Source: Bacteroidia bacterium
GTDB lineage: Bacteria; Bacteroidota; Bacteroidia; Bacteroidales; Azobacteroidaceae
Direction of reading: 5' to 3'
Assembly (NCBI GenBank): GCA_025999115.1
Contig: BNWW01000080.1
Location: 1-7,737, forward strand
Length of the DNA: 7,737 nt
This document shows positions 1-6,424 of this stretch, piece after piece; positions within the stretch are counted from its first letter, which is position 1, and each line of letters opens with the position of its first letter. Below the pieces are notes generated by a model that did no database searches, was not told where the DNA came from, and saw only the letters and a list, made by a program, of their open reading frames with translations. The translations under genes were made by a program, and so were the position numbers.

Positions 1-489
1 CGTGCAGTCCGGTTCAAGATGATGAAATTGGATGCCAACGATGTGATAGCCGATGTAGCCCGCACGTTCGCTTTGCGCGTTGAAAATGCGGGAGGAATGT
101 TGGCCATTGATTTGGATGCCACGGAATCCACCATTGTCGTGGATAAAATGCACTTTACCAATGTGATATTCAATTTGATGGAAAATGCGGTCAAATATCG
201 CCGTCAGGATGTGCCGCTGATGTTGATTGCGCGCACGTGGAATTTTGCCGACAAAATCCAAATCATCATAGAAGACAATGGCATCGGGATTAAGAAAGAA
301 AGTCTGAAAAAGATTTTCGACCGTTTCTACAGGGTTCCGACCGGAAATCGCCACGATGTGAAAGGCTTCGGTTTGGGTTTGGCGTATGTGAAACGGATCG
401 TAACCGAATTGGACGGAACGATTAAAGCAGAAAGCGAGTTAGGCGAAGGTACGAAATTTATAATTACGTTACCGGTTGTTGAGAATTAA
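1..489 (+). CDS. rprX: RprX-like sensor histidine kinase, C-terminal part (cut by the window edge)
   Basis: The frame is open from base 1 to the TAA at 487-489, so only the last 162 codons of a kinase are present. They hold a complete HATPase_c (ATP-binding) domain. An N-box reads HFTNVIFNLMENAVKY, the G1 box is DNGIGI, the F box is FDRFYRV and the G2 box is GFGLGLAYVK. The sensor, membrane segments and phospho-accepting His lie off the left edge. The protein would autophosphorylate and pass phosphate to the regulator encoded 26 bp downstream. The symbol rests on resemblance, from memory, to Bacteroides RprX in the ATP-binding domain, and on the following rprY-type gene in the rprX-rprY order. 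It is certainly a kinase; the exact orthologue is less sure. Confidence 0.82.
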   Translation, partial: RAVRFKMMKLDANDVIADVARTFALRVENAGGMLAIDLDATESTIVVDKMHFTNVIFNLMENAVKYRRQDVPLMLIARTWNFADKIQIIIEDNGIGIKKESLKKIFDRFYRVPTGNRHDVKGFGLGLAYVKRIVTELDGTIKAESELGEGTKFIITLPVVEN

Positions 490-515
490 TATTCATCTAT
501 AAATAAAAGTAAATT

Positions 516-1214
516 ATGGAAGACAAAGTAAGAATTTTCATGTGCGAAGACGATGAAAATTTAGGTATGTTGTTGAGAGAGTATTTGCAAGCGAAAGGCT
601 ATGCTGTGGATCTATTTCCCGACGGAGAAGCAGGTTCCAAGCATTTTACAAAAGAAAAGTACGATTTGTGCATTCTGGATGTGATGATGCCCTTGAAAGA
701 CGGTTTTGCGTTGGCTAACGAAATCAGGACGGTCAATTCTGAAATCCCCATCATCTTTTTGACGGCAAAAACACTGAAAGAAGATATTTTGGAAGGTTTC
801 AAATTGGGCGCCGACGATTATTTGACGAAACCGTTTAGTATGGAAGAGTTGTTGTTCCGTATGGAAGCGATTTTGCGTCGCGTGAATGGTAAAAAATCGG
901 TTAAGGAAGAAGTATTTGTCATTGGACGCTTTACATTCGATGTGCAAAAACAAACCTTGTTGATTGACGATCACTCATTGAAATTGACCACTAAAGAAAG
1001 TGATTTGTTGGCTTTGTTGTGCGAAAATGTGAATCAGATTTTGGAACGCAACTATGCTTTGAAGAAAATTTGGGGTGTAGTAGATTATTTCAACGCTCGC
1101 AGTATGGACGTGTATATCACGAAATTGCGTAAACTTTTGCGGGAAGATCCGAGCTTGGAAATTATGAATATTCACGGGAAAGGTTATAAATTGATAGCAC
1201 CCACCGTTGGATAA
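516..1214 (+). CDS. rprY: OmpR/PhoB-family response regulator RprY
   Basis: This 232-aa DNA-binding regulator is the likely phosphorylation target of the kinase just upstream. The receiver domain spans about residues 5-122. It shows the acidic pair D12/D13, the phospho-acceptor D55 in LDVMMP, T83 and K105 in the TKPF motif. A winged-helix output domain spans about 134-228, with the typical ends NARSMDVYITKLRK and IHGKGYKL. Length is normal for the family. The sequence closely resembles, as I remember it, RprY of Bacteroides and Porphyromonas (LGMLLREYLQAKGY, LTAKTLKEDILEGFK). The start is the ATG after an A-rich leader with no Shine-Dalgarno sequence, as is usual in Bacteroidetes. The next gene begins 16 bp after the stop, so the genes are probably co-transcribed. 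Confidence 0.93.
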   Translation: MEDKVRIFMCEDDENLGMLLREYLQAKGYAVDLFPDGEAGSKHFTKEKYDLCILDVMMPLKDGFALANEIRTVNSEIPIIFLTAKTLKEDILEGFKLGADDYLTKPFSMEELLFRMEAILRRVNGKKSVKEEVFVIGRFTFDVQKQTLLIDDHSLKLTTKESDLLALLCENVNQILERNYALKKIWGVVDYFNARSMDVYITKLRKLLREDPSLEIMNIHGKGYKLIAPTVG

Positions 1215-1230
1215 AATATTTTTCATTCGG

Positions 1231-2208
1231 ATGAACCGGATTTTAGTTTTAATTGGATTGGTTCTATCCGTTTCGAACGGTTTGTATGCGCAAACTTATT
1301 CGGAATGGATAGAATATTCTTTTCATTATTTGGATACCAACCGTTTGGATTCGGCCGAAATCGCTTTGAAAAATGCGTTGCGCGCTGAGCCCGATAATCC
1401 TTTGAATGCTTTTTTGTTTCAAAATTTGGGAACCGTGTTGCGACGGCAAGGAAAGAACAAGGAAGCGATTGAATTTTATACTTTGGCTTTACGCCGTTAT
1501 CCGCAGAATCGGCTTATTTTGTCAGATCGCGCTTCGTTGAATGCCGAAACCGGCGATTTTATGAATGCTTTGATTGATTATAATACTTTGTTGGAACAAG
1601 ACCCGAATAACGAAGAAACGCTTTATCAACGCGGATTTGTGTTATTGGAATTGAAACGAACGATGGAATCGGAACAGGATTTTGAAAAAATCTTGAAACT
1701 GAATTCGGCAAGTTTATCCGCCCGTTTGGGTTTGGCTTCGTTGTATAAAATAGCCGGTCGTTACGACGCCGCCGAGTTTATGTATTCCTATATCGAAAAG
1801 AAATTGTTGGAAAAAATAAAACTTTCCGACGGGAAAGAAGTCGAAAAAAAATCGTTTTCCGAAAAAGAAGAAGAGAAAGAATTGACTTTTATGAAATTAT
1901 CGATGGCGGGCAGAAAAGAAATCAATTTACATTCCGGTTTTTGGGATGATACCTATCTTCCACTTTCAACTGTTTACGCCGGTCGCGCCGAAATTCATCT
2001 CTTGAAAGAAAAAGGCGGCCGCGCTTTAACCGAAATCAACAAAGCCATCCGTGAATCAAAAACGAAAAATCCGTATTTTTACATTATTCGCAGTCGCGCC
2101 AAATTGCTTTTACATGAAAAACAGTCGGCGGCAGAGGATATTCGTAAGGCGATAGATTTAGGCTACGATGTCAAAGATGCCGAACCGTTGCTGCAATTAA
2201 CGAAGTGA
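1231..2208 (+). CDS. Secreted tetratricopeptide-repeat (TPR) protein, third gene of the rprXY block
   Basis: This 325-aa protein starts with a clear type I signal peptide: a hydrophobic run LVLIGLVLSV, then cleavage after GLYA before Q21. It should therefore act in the periplasm or be surface-anchored. TPR helix pairs run through about residues 25-190, with typical features such as NLGTVLRRQGKNKEAIEFY and LYKIAGRYDAAEF. A Lys/Glu-rich linker at about 197-217 follows, then two more repeat-like units at about 243-314. TPRs serve protein-protein contact; the partner cannot be told from sequence. The frame is open further back, to a TTG at 1207 overlapping rprY, but the ATG at 1231 puts the signal peptide directly at the N terminus and is preferred. 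Position suggests an envelope function linked to RprXY sensing; this is inference. Confidence 0.88.
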   Translation: MNRILVLIGLVLSVSNGLYAQTYSEWIEYSFHYLDTNRLDSAEIALKNALRAEPDNPLNAFLFQNLGTVLRRQGKNKEAIEFYTLALRRYPQNRLILSDRASLNAETGDFMNALIDYNTLLEQDPNNEETLYQRGFVLLELKRTMESEQDFEKILKLNSASLSARLGLASLYKIAGRYDAAEFMYSYIEKKLLEKIKLSDGKEVEKKSFSEKEEEKELTFMKLSMAGRKEINLHSGFWDDTYLPLSTVYAGRAEIHLLKEKGGRALTEINKAIRESKTKNPYFYIIRSRAKLLLHEKQSAAEDIRKAIDLGYDVKDAEPLLQLTK

Positions 2209-2263
2209 TTACCCCGAATTTGGTTTTTTCGTATTCCATTATTAATATTTTTGAGAATCGCGA

Positions 2264-2577
2264 TTAGTTTTTTACATTTGGTTTTTTGGGTTCGGTAATA
2301 ACAATTCCTTTTTCGTCCTTTTTTGCGATTGCATTTTCCAATATATCAGATAAAAAAGTAACTGCTATTGTTGATTTATACTTCAAAGAGGCGTGTACCG
2401 CAGTTTTTTCTAATGATAAAAACGTACTTCGATAAATGCTTCCAATGATTTATTATAAATGTGTTTTGTAGGATTTTCTGCAATCCATTTTCCGTAAAAC
2501 TCAATAAGAAACTGTTTTCGTTGTTTCTTCTCTTCTTTGGTGTTGCCGGTGGGAAGGCTTTGTTCTTCTAATTCCAT
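2264..2577 (-). pseudogene. Small conserved Bacteroidales-type protein broken by one missing base
   Basis: From the ATG at 2577 the minus strand reads 53 codons of a basic, helical protein (EEKKQRKQFLIEFYGKWI, ENPTKHIYNKSLEAFIEVRF) and then hits TAG at 2410. Adding one base to the A5 run at 2418-2422 (T5 on the coding strand) lets the frame continue: LSLEKTAVHASLKYKSTIAV, then LSDILENAIAKK, ending at TAA 2264-2266. The repaired protein has 104 aa. From memory it resembles a family of small uncharacterised Bacteroidales proteins with a core like YNKSL..IxVRFLSI..T..HAS..Y.ST. Relatives I recall are somewhat longer at the C terminus, so the end may also be trimmed. No function is known to me. 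A -7 promoter element lies about 27 bp upstream of the start. The lesion may be a true mutation, a phase-variable tract or a sequencing error. Confidence 0.72.
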
Positions 2578-2603
2578 TAGTTTTTGTATGTTAAAATTTT
2601 GTG

Positions 2604-2611
2604 CAAAGATA
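2604..2611 (-). promoter_or_regulatory. Bacteroidetes -7 promoter element for the frameshifted small gene
   Basis: The minus strand reads TATCTTTG, an exact TAnnTTTG match, ending 27 bp before the ATG at 2577. A T-rich TTTT lies about 20 bp upstream where the -33 TTTG would be, so the -33 match is weak. An intact promoter next to a frameshifted gene suggests recent damage. Confidence 0.6.
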
Positions 2612-2674
2612 GTATTATCCGTTGAATAATAAAAAGAATTAACCGGAAAAAGTATTAATGGAAACGCATGGCGT

Positions 2675-2746
2675 ATGCTTTTACTTGCCTGTTGCGTATG
2701 TATTTGTACATTCCCGTCGTTTGCACAAGGAGGTACACATGAATAA
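2675..2746 (+). pseudogene. Signal-peptide-like remnant, 23 codons
   Basis: From the ATG at 2675 this frame codes a strongly hydrophobic Cys-rich run (LLLACCVCIC), then TFPSFAQGG, and stops at TAA 2744-2746. It looks like a Bacteroidetes type I signal peptide with cleavage after FAQ. Nothing follows it in frame. The next plausible coding stretch, from 2739, lies in another frame and overlaps this end, so the two may once have been one secreted small protein later split by a frameshift. That link is inference. No family is recognised. Confidence 0.3.
2727..2733 (+). promoter_or_regulatory. Strong Shine-Dalgarno-like AAGGAGG
   Basis: AAGGAGG sits 5 bp before the ATG at 2739. Such a full anti-16S match is unusual beside the other starts in this window, which have A-rich leaders and no such motif. 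The same bases are read as AQGG codons in the overlapping signal-peptide-like frame, so the match could be chance. Confidence 0.35.
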
Positions 2747-2873
2747 TAAAAACACAGGCTATAAACAACAGGAATGGGAGGATTTTGTCGCTCGCTTTCA
2801 ACTGTCGGACCCAAAGGCATCGTCATCCGAAAAATGGCAATTGATGGATCGAATTTTTTATTTATACAAATGA
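2739..2873 (+). CDS. Hypothetical 44-aa reading frame, possibly a gene fragment
   Basis: The product is small and soluble, with Trp and aromatic residues (GYKQQEWEDFVARFQLSD, then a Ser-rich turn, then WQLMDRIFYLYK). It has no membrane segment. I do not recognise a family. The composition looks protein-like rather than random, and a strong Shine-Dalgarno-like site precedes the ATG. Two readings are possible: a genuine micro-protein, or the mature part of the secreted protein whose signal peptide is coded in the overlapping frame at 2675-2746. It stands alone between the broken minus-strand gene and the promoter of the large ATPase gene, in a stretch that otherwise looks decayed. Confidence 0.35.
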   Translation: MNNKNTGYKQQEWEDFVARFQLSDPKASSSEKWQLMDRIFYLYK

Positions 2874-2950
2874 TAGAAATGTAAAAAAATTGGTTCTTTT
2901 CATGATCTTTGATATTTTGGTTACACGCTTCATTAATTGAGAATGAAAAA

Positions 2951-2986
2951 ACTCATAACTCATAATTTATAATTATTAAAAATTAT
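2951..2986 (+). repeat. Tandem 7-mer plus short AT-rich inverted repeat
   Basis: ACTCATA occurs twice in tandem (2951-2957 and 2958-2964). It runs into a 7-bp inverted repeat, ATAATTT at 2962-2968 against AAATTAT at 2980-2986. The structure ends just upstream of the -7 element of the next gene, so it could be an operator or the edge of an inserted segment. Base composition alone makes chance repeats likely here. Confidence 0.35.
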
Positions 2987-2991
2987 TTGAC

Positions 2992-2999
2992 TATCTTTG
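2992..2999 (+). promoter_or_regulatory. Bacteroidetes -7 promoter element for the ATPase/nuclease-fold gene
   Basis: TATCTTTG matches TAnnTTTG exactly and lies 25 bp before the ATG at 3025, giving a leader of roughly 20 nt. No clear -33 TTTG is found 19-21 bp upstream; the upstream sequence is very AT-rich. The gene is therefore probably transcribed on its own. Confidence 0.6.
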
Positions 3000-3024
3000 T
3001 CGTATAATTTTAATCGGGGTAGTC

Positions 3025-4587
3025 ATGAAAAATTTACCGATAGGAATACAGTCGTTTGCTAAATTAAGACAGAGGGATTGTCTTTATGTAGATAAAACAA
3101 AAGATATTCTCCAACTAATTACAACCGGTGGAGTCTATTTTCTTTCCCGTCCGCGACGATTTGGAAAGTCGTTGTTAGTGAGTACCATAGAGGAAGTTTT
3201 CAAAGGGAATAAACCTTTGTTTGAAGGTCTGTATATCTACGATAATTGGGACTGGACACAACAATATCCGGTTATCCGGTTGGATCTTGCCGGCTTCGAT
3301 CATCGTACTGCCGAAAATCTCCAAAAAGATATTGAGCGAGTTATTACTAATATTGCACAACTATATGGTATTATCCTGACAAGAAATGCAGCCGGTGGCT
3401 TTTCGGAATTAATACAAAAGTTACACGAAACGACAGGGAAACAGGTTGTGGTGTTGGTGGATGAATATGACAAACCCATAACCGAGCATCTGTTAAATCC
3501 GGATGAGGTAACAGCCAATCGCAAAATCTTGCATAGTTTTTTTCAGATACTGAAAGCAGCAGATGAACACTTGCGATTTGTCTTTTTTACCGGCGTTTCT
3601 AAATTTTCAGGTGTATCCATCTTTTCTGCTTTAAATAATCTGAATGACATTACATTAGACGTAAAATATGCTTCGATATGCGGTTTAACGCAACAAGAAT
3701 TGGAAAACTATTTTGCAGATTACATTGATGATGTTGCTCAACAGGTTGATATGAGCAGAAAAGATTTGTTGACTGAAATTCGTGTTAACTACGACGGTTA
3801 TTCATGGGATGGAAAAACTCCCGTTTATAATCCATTTTCTACGTTGATGTTTTTTGATAAAAAGCGATTTGCCAACTATTGGTTTCGCACCGGTACGCCT
3901 ACTTTTTTGATAGACTTGCTAAAAAAGCGAAATCAGATAGCGTCCATTTTTAGTCCGATTCAGACCGAAGAAGATGCTTTTGATAGTTACGATCCTAACC
4001 GTATTAGCGAGATACCATTGTTGTTTCAAACCGGTTATCTGACGATAAAACAAGCTAAAATGACATTGGGTCGTGCGCAATTCACACTGGGTGTTCCTAA
4101 TTCCGAAGTCAATGATTCGTTGCTGAGGTATTTGTTGAGCGCATACAGCGAGTATCCTGCTGACTTAGTATCAGACCTGAGAAACAATATGCAGCGTCAA
4201 ATACAAAGTTGTGATGTATCCGCTTTTGAACAAAGTTTGCGCAGTATGTTGGCAAATATCCCCTATAATTTGCATATTCCAAGTGAGGCATATTATCATT
4301 CCCTGTTATTGCTGTGGATAAAAATGCTTGGCTTCGACATTCAAGGCGAGGTGCTGACCAACATCGGTCGCATTGATGCGGTATGGTATCAGCCGGAATT
4401 GACGGTGGTAGCTGAAATTAAATACCATGCAAAAACGAAATTGGATACGCTGTTGAACGAAGCAATGGCGCAAATCAACGACCGGAAATATTACGAAAAA
4501 TACCTCGACCATAAAGTGATACTGATGGCAGTCGCCTTTTCCGGAAGGGAGGTCGGTTGCCGGATAAAAGAATTGTCTGAACCTTGA
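3025..4587 (+). CDS. AAA-ATPase-like / PD-(D/E)XK nuclease-fold protein (DUF1703 type)
   Basis: This 520-aa protein has the two-part layout of the AAA-ATPase_like (PF09820) and PDDEXK_9 (PF08011) families. The N terminus starts with PIGIQSFAKLR and YVDKT. A Walker A-like loop follows at 41-51 (SRPRRFGKSLL) and a Walker B at 141-151 (VVVLVDEYDKP). The signature FTGVSKFSGVSIFSALNNL covers about 188-206. The C-terminal nuclease-like fold shows E421 in SEAYYHS, D451 in GRIDAV, and E464/K466 in VAEIKY, with Q483 in a following helix, so catalytic residues look intact. Length is normal. The family is often multi-copy in Bacteroidetes and its role is not established; links to mobile DNA or defence are speculation. 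Codon use appears more AT-rich at the start than in neighbours. Degraded genes on both sides suggest an insertion-prone locus. Confidence 0.9.
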   Translation: MKNLPIGIQSFAKLRQRDCLYVDKTKDILQLITTGGVYFLSRPRRFGKSLLVSTIEEVFKGNKPLFEGLYIYDNWDWTQQYPVIRLDLAGFDHRTAENLQKDIERVITNIAQLYGIILTRNAAGGFSELIQKLHETTGKQVVVLVDEYDKPITEHLLNPDEVTANRKILHSFFQILKAADEHLRFVFFTGVSKFSGVSIFSALNNLNDITLDVKYASICGLTQQELENYFADYIDDVAQQVDMSRKDLLTEIRVNYDGYSWDGKTPVYNPFSTLMFFDKKRFANYWFRTGTPTFLIDLLKKRNQIASIFSPIQTEEDAFDSYDPNRISEIPLLFQTGYLTIKQAKMTLGRAQFTLGVPNSEVNDSLLRYLLSAYSEYPADLVSDLRNNMQRQIQSCDVSAFEQSLRSMLANIPYNLHIPSEAYYHSLLLLWIKMLGFDIQGEVLTNIGRIDAVWYQPELTVVAEIKYHAKTKLDTLLNEAMAQINDRKYYEKYLDHKVILMAVAFSGREVGCRIKELSEP

Positions 4588-4656
4588 TTTTTACGAGATA
4601 AAGAAGATTATACAAGATAATTTACAAAAAGCGTGTAAACAAATTTCAAACTTAGA

Positions 4657-5099
4657 GAAGACTATATGCAAACGTGGCGGGCAATGGAAAAATTGGTCGA
4701 TGAAGGATTGGTACACCACATCGGTATGTCCAACATGACCGTTCCGAAATTGAATTGCTGCTTCGCGATTGCCGCATCAAGCCGGCATGTAACGAAATGG
4801 AGATGCACCCGCATTTCCAACAACCGGAGTTGTTCGATTTCGTAAACAAAAACGGCATGGTCGCCATCGGCTACTGTCCGATAGGCCTGCCCAACCGCCC
4901 CGAACGCGACAAAACAGCCGATGATACCGTGCCCATCGAAGACCCGGCAATCGTTAGCAATAGCAAAAGCACACGATATTCATCCTGCCGTTGTCTGCAT
5001 CAATGGGCGGTACAAAACGGACAAATTCCTATTCCCTTTTCAGTAAAACCGGAAAAGTTTATGAGCAACATGGGAAGATCTTTGGAAATAATAGTATAG
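4657..5099 (+). pseudogene. Aldo/keto reductase remnant, truncated and with three frameshifts
   Basis: The piece matches the C-terminal half of NADPH-dependent aldo/keto reductases, (beta/alpha)8 barrels that reduce sugar aldehydes or ketones. Family-like blocks appear in alternating frames. First is MQTWRAMEKLVDEGLVHHIG (from 4666), with SNMTVPKL. Then come LLRDCRIKPACNEMEMHP and AIGYCPIGLPNRPERDKTADD (from 4755). Next AIAKAHDIHPAVVCI (from 4957), and finally WAVQNGQIPIPFSVKPEKFM (from 5004). Frames change near 4752 (one G lost), near 4956 (one base gained or two lost) and near 5003 (one A lost). The first half, with the catalytic Asp-Tyr-Lys part, is absent; a stop at 4636-4638 blocks this frame upstream. 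The last 40 or so residues are also missing. No function can remain. The dehydrogenase remnant just downstream decayed with it. Confidence 0.85.
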
Positions 5100-5108
5100 T
5101 TAGTTTCT

Positions 5109-5222
5109 GTCATTGCGGGCTTGACCCGCAATCCCCTGCTAACCGTTAATCACTTTTGTGTCATTTATTAGCTAATAGTGATTAACGACTATCGGGGGAT
5201 CCCGCGTCAAGCGTGGGATGAC
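5109..5222. repeat. 114-bp palindromic intergenic repeat with hairpin arms
   Basis: Two 46-bp arms (5109-5154 and 5177-5222) are inverted copies aligning without gaps at 35 of 46 positions, around a 22-bp AT-rich centre. Both ends start or finish GTCAT/ATGAC, and both inner ends read GTTAATCACT or its complement. Each arm holds its own hairpin with the same CTTGA loop: ATTGCGGG/CCCGCAAT on the left, and ATCCCGCG/GCGTGGGAT-type pairing on the right. Three stem pairs differ between arms but stay paired. This resembles widespread bacterial palindromic repeats containing CGGGCTTGACCCG cores. No transposase is nearby, so it would be a non-autonomous element. It separates the two pseudogenes and ends 6 bp before the second one. 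Confidence 0.8.
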
Positions 5223-5228
5223 AAAAAA

Positions 5229-5813
5229 ATGAAACAATCAGCAATGAATAAAACAATGAAAGCGGCATACTTGCCGGGAAACAGCACAGTAGAAATCAAA
5301 GAAGTGGAATTGCCCATACCGGGACACGGCGAAGTATTGATTAAAAAGAAATCGTCCACGATATGCGGCAGCGACATTCGCGCCATTTACCGCGAACACG
5401 TAGGGAAAGGTACCGAAGGTTATCAAGGCAAGATTTGCGGACACGAACCTTGCGGACAAATCGTACAAGCCGGTCCGGGTCTGCGGCGTTTCAAGAAAGG
5501 CGACCGCGTAGTAGTTTATCACATTTCAGGTTGCGGCGTTTGCAACAACTGCCGCCGGGGCTATATGATTAGCTGCACGAGCGAATACCGCCGTGCTTAT
5601 GGTTGGTAACGCGATGGCGGAATGGCGGAATACATGCTCGCCGAAGAAAAAGGATTGGTTGATGATGCTTTCTTTTCAGACACCGCCGCATTAGACAAAG
5701 TATTGGCATTGACCGGAGGCAACGGTGTGAAAAAAGCGGTGGACTGTTCGGGAAATACTTATGGACGGCAATTAGCCATTCGCGCGACCCGCAAATGGGG
5801 CAGCTATCTGTAA
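5229..5813 (+). pseudogene. Zinc-dependent alcohol/polyol dehydrogenase remnant
   Basis: The reading frame starts at one of the ATGs at 5229, 5244 or 5256 and codes the catalytic domain of an MDR-family zinc dehydrogenase. Visible are the zinc ligand Cys in [10 protein letters not shown] (C46 from 5229), GHE at 71-73, and the structural-zinc cysteines GCGVCNNC...C (C102, C105, C108, C116). It breaks in three ways. A TAA at 5607-5609, most likely a former CAA, follows RRAYGW. The same frame then resumes with RDGGMAEYMLAEEKG. At about 5650-5658 it jumps straight to GLVDDAFFSDTAALDK, so some 80 residues, including the Rossmann glycine motif, are lost. It ends at ATRKWGSYL, about 100 residues early, 5 bp from the convergent DUF4290 gene. 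A full relative has about 345 aa. The original substrate was probably a sugar alcohol or similar; this is inference. Confidence 0.87.
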
Positions 5814-5818
5814 TTTGA

Positions 5819-6424
5819 TTATTTATTCTGCCGCCGCGTCAAATTCTTATTTTTCTTCGACAAAATATCCTTCGATTCGGTCAATTTATGTTGTTCCTCG
5901 TCTAGGATGATATTCCCTTTGGAAAGCTGTTCCAAATCGTCGAAAATCTTGCGGTCGTCCACCACTTCTTTGTTCCACGTGAGGAACGATTTTTTCATGT
6001 GGTTGGCCAATAATCCGGTCAGGACTTCTTTTTCTTCGCCGTTTTCGTATTTCACGGCTTTGCGAATCATGCTTTCCAAGTATCTGCCGTAGTGTTTGTA
6101 GGTAATTTTGCCTTGCAGATAGGGTAGGCGGGGCGGCCGGATGTACATATCTTCGCGTTTGACGACTTCGTAAGGATAATCAATGTCCAATGCGAAATCC
6201 GACATAATCGCCAGATGGTCCCACAAAATATGTTTGAAATCGTTTACATCGCGCAAATGCGGGAACATATTGCCCATAATGTTGATGATGGTATCGGCGC
6301 AACGGCTCCGTTCTTCCCGGTCGGGAATCGACACGCAATAATCGACCATGTTTTGCATATTCCGGCCGTATTCGGGCAAGTTTAAACGCTTTTCTTGCGT
6401 GTTGTATTTCAGTGCTGTAATCAT
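5819..6424 (-). CDS. DUF4290 conserved Bacteroidetes protein
   Basis: This 201-aa soluble protein is of the DUF4290 type, a family seen across Bacteroidetes with no established function. Hallmarks are MITALKYNTQEKRL at the start, LPEYGRN at 16-22, a highly conserved-looking block IMGNMFPHLRDVNDFKHIL around 49-67, WDHLAIMSDF, DIDYPYEV at 80-87, HYGR at 111-114 and ANHMKKSFLTWNKEVVDD at 140-157. The tail is Lys/Asn-rich and probably disordered. The frame is open upstream to 6478, but the ATG at 6424 matches the family start and overlaps the preceding gene's TGA as ATGA (6421-6424), implying translational coupling. In relatives I recall, murA and rimM often follow; here the dehydrogenase remnant lies downstream instead, so synteny appears broken. 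Confidence 0.92.
   Translation of the reverse strand: MITALKYNTQEKRLNLPEYGRNMQNMVDYCVSIPDREERSRCADTIINIMGNMFPHLRDVNDFKHILWDHLAIMSDFALDIDYPYEVVKREDMYIRPPRLPYLQGKITYKHYGRYLESMIRKAVKYENGEEKEVLTGLLANHMKKSFLTWNKEVVDDRKIFDDLEQLSKGNIILDEEQHKLTESKDILSKKNKNLTRRQNK

Noticed and set aside
612..1226. Minus-strand open frames opposite rprY
   Set aside because: Antisense shadows of a well-conserved regulator, with no family resemblance or promoter of their own.
1207..1230. TTG start for the TPR protein overlapping the end of rprY
   Set aside because: The ATG at 1231 places the signal peptide at the N terminus; the TTG start would add eight residues before it with no support.
2410..2826. 138-codon minus-strand open frame taken as one gene
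   Set aside because: Only the part after the ATG at 2577 looks like protein. The first 83 codons cross the promoter and run antisense to the small plus-strand frames.
5363..5572. Plus-strand 69-codon Arg-rich frame
   Set aside because: Out-of-frame shadow of the dehydrogenase remnant.
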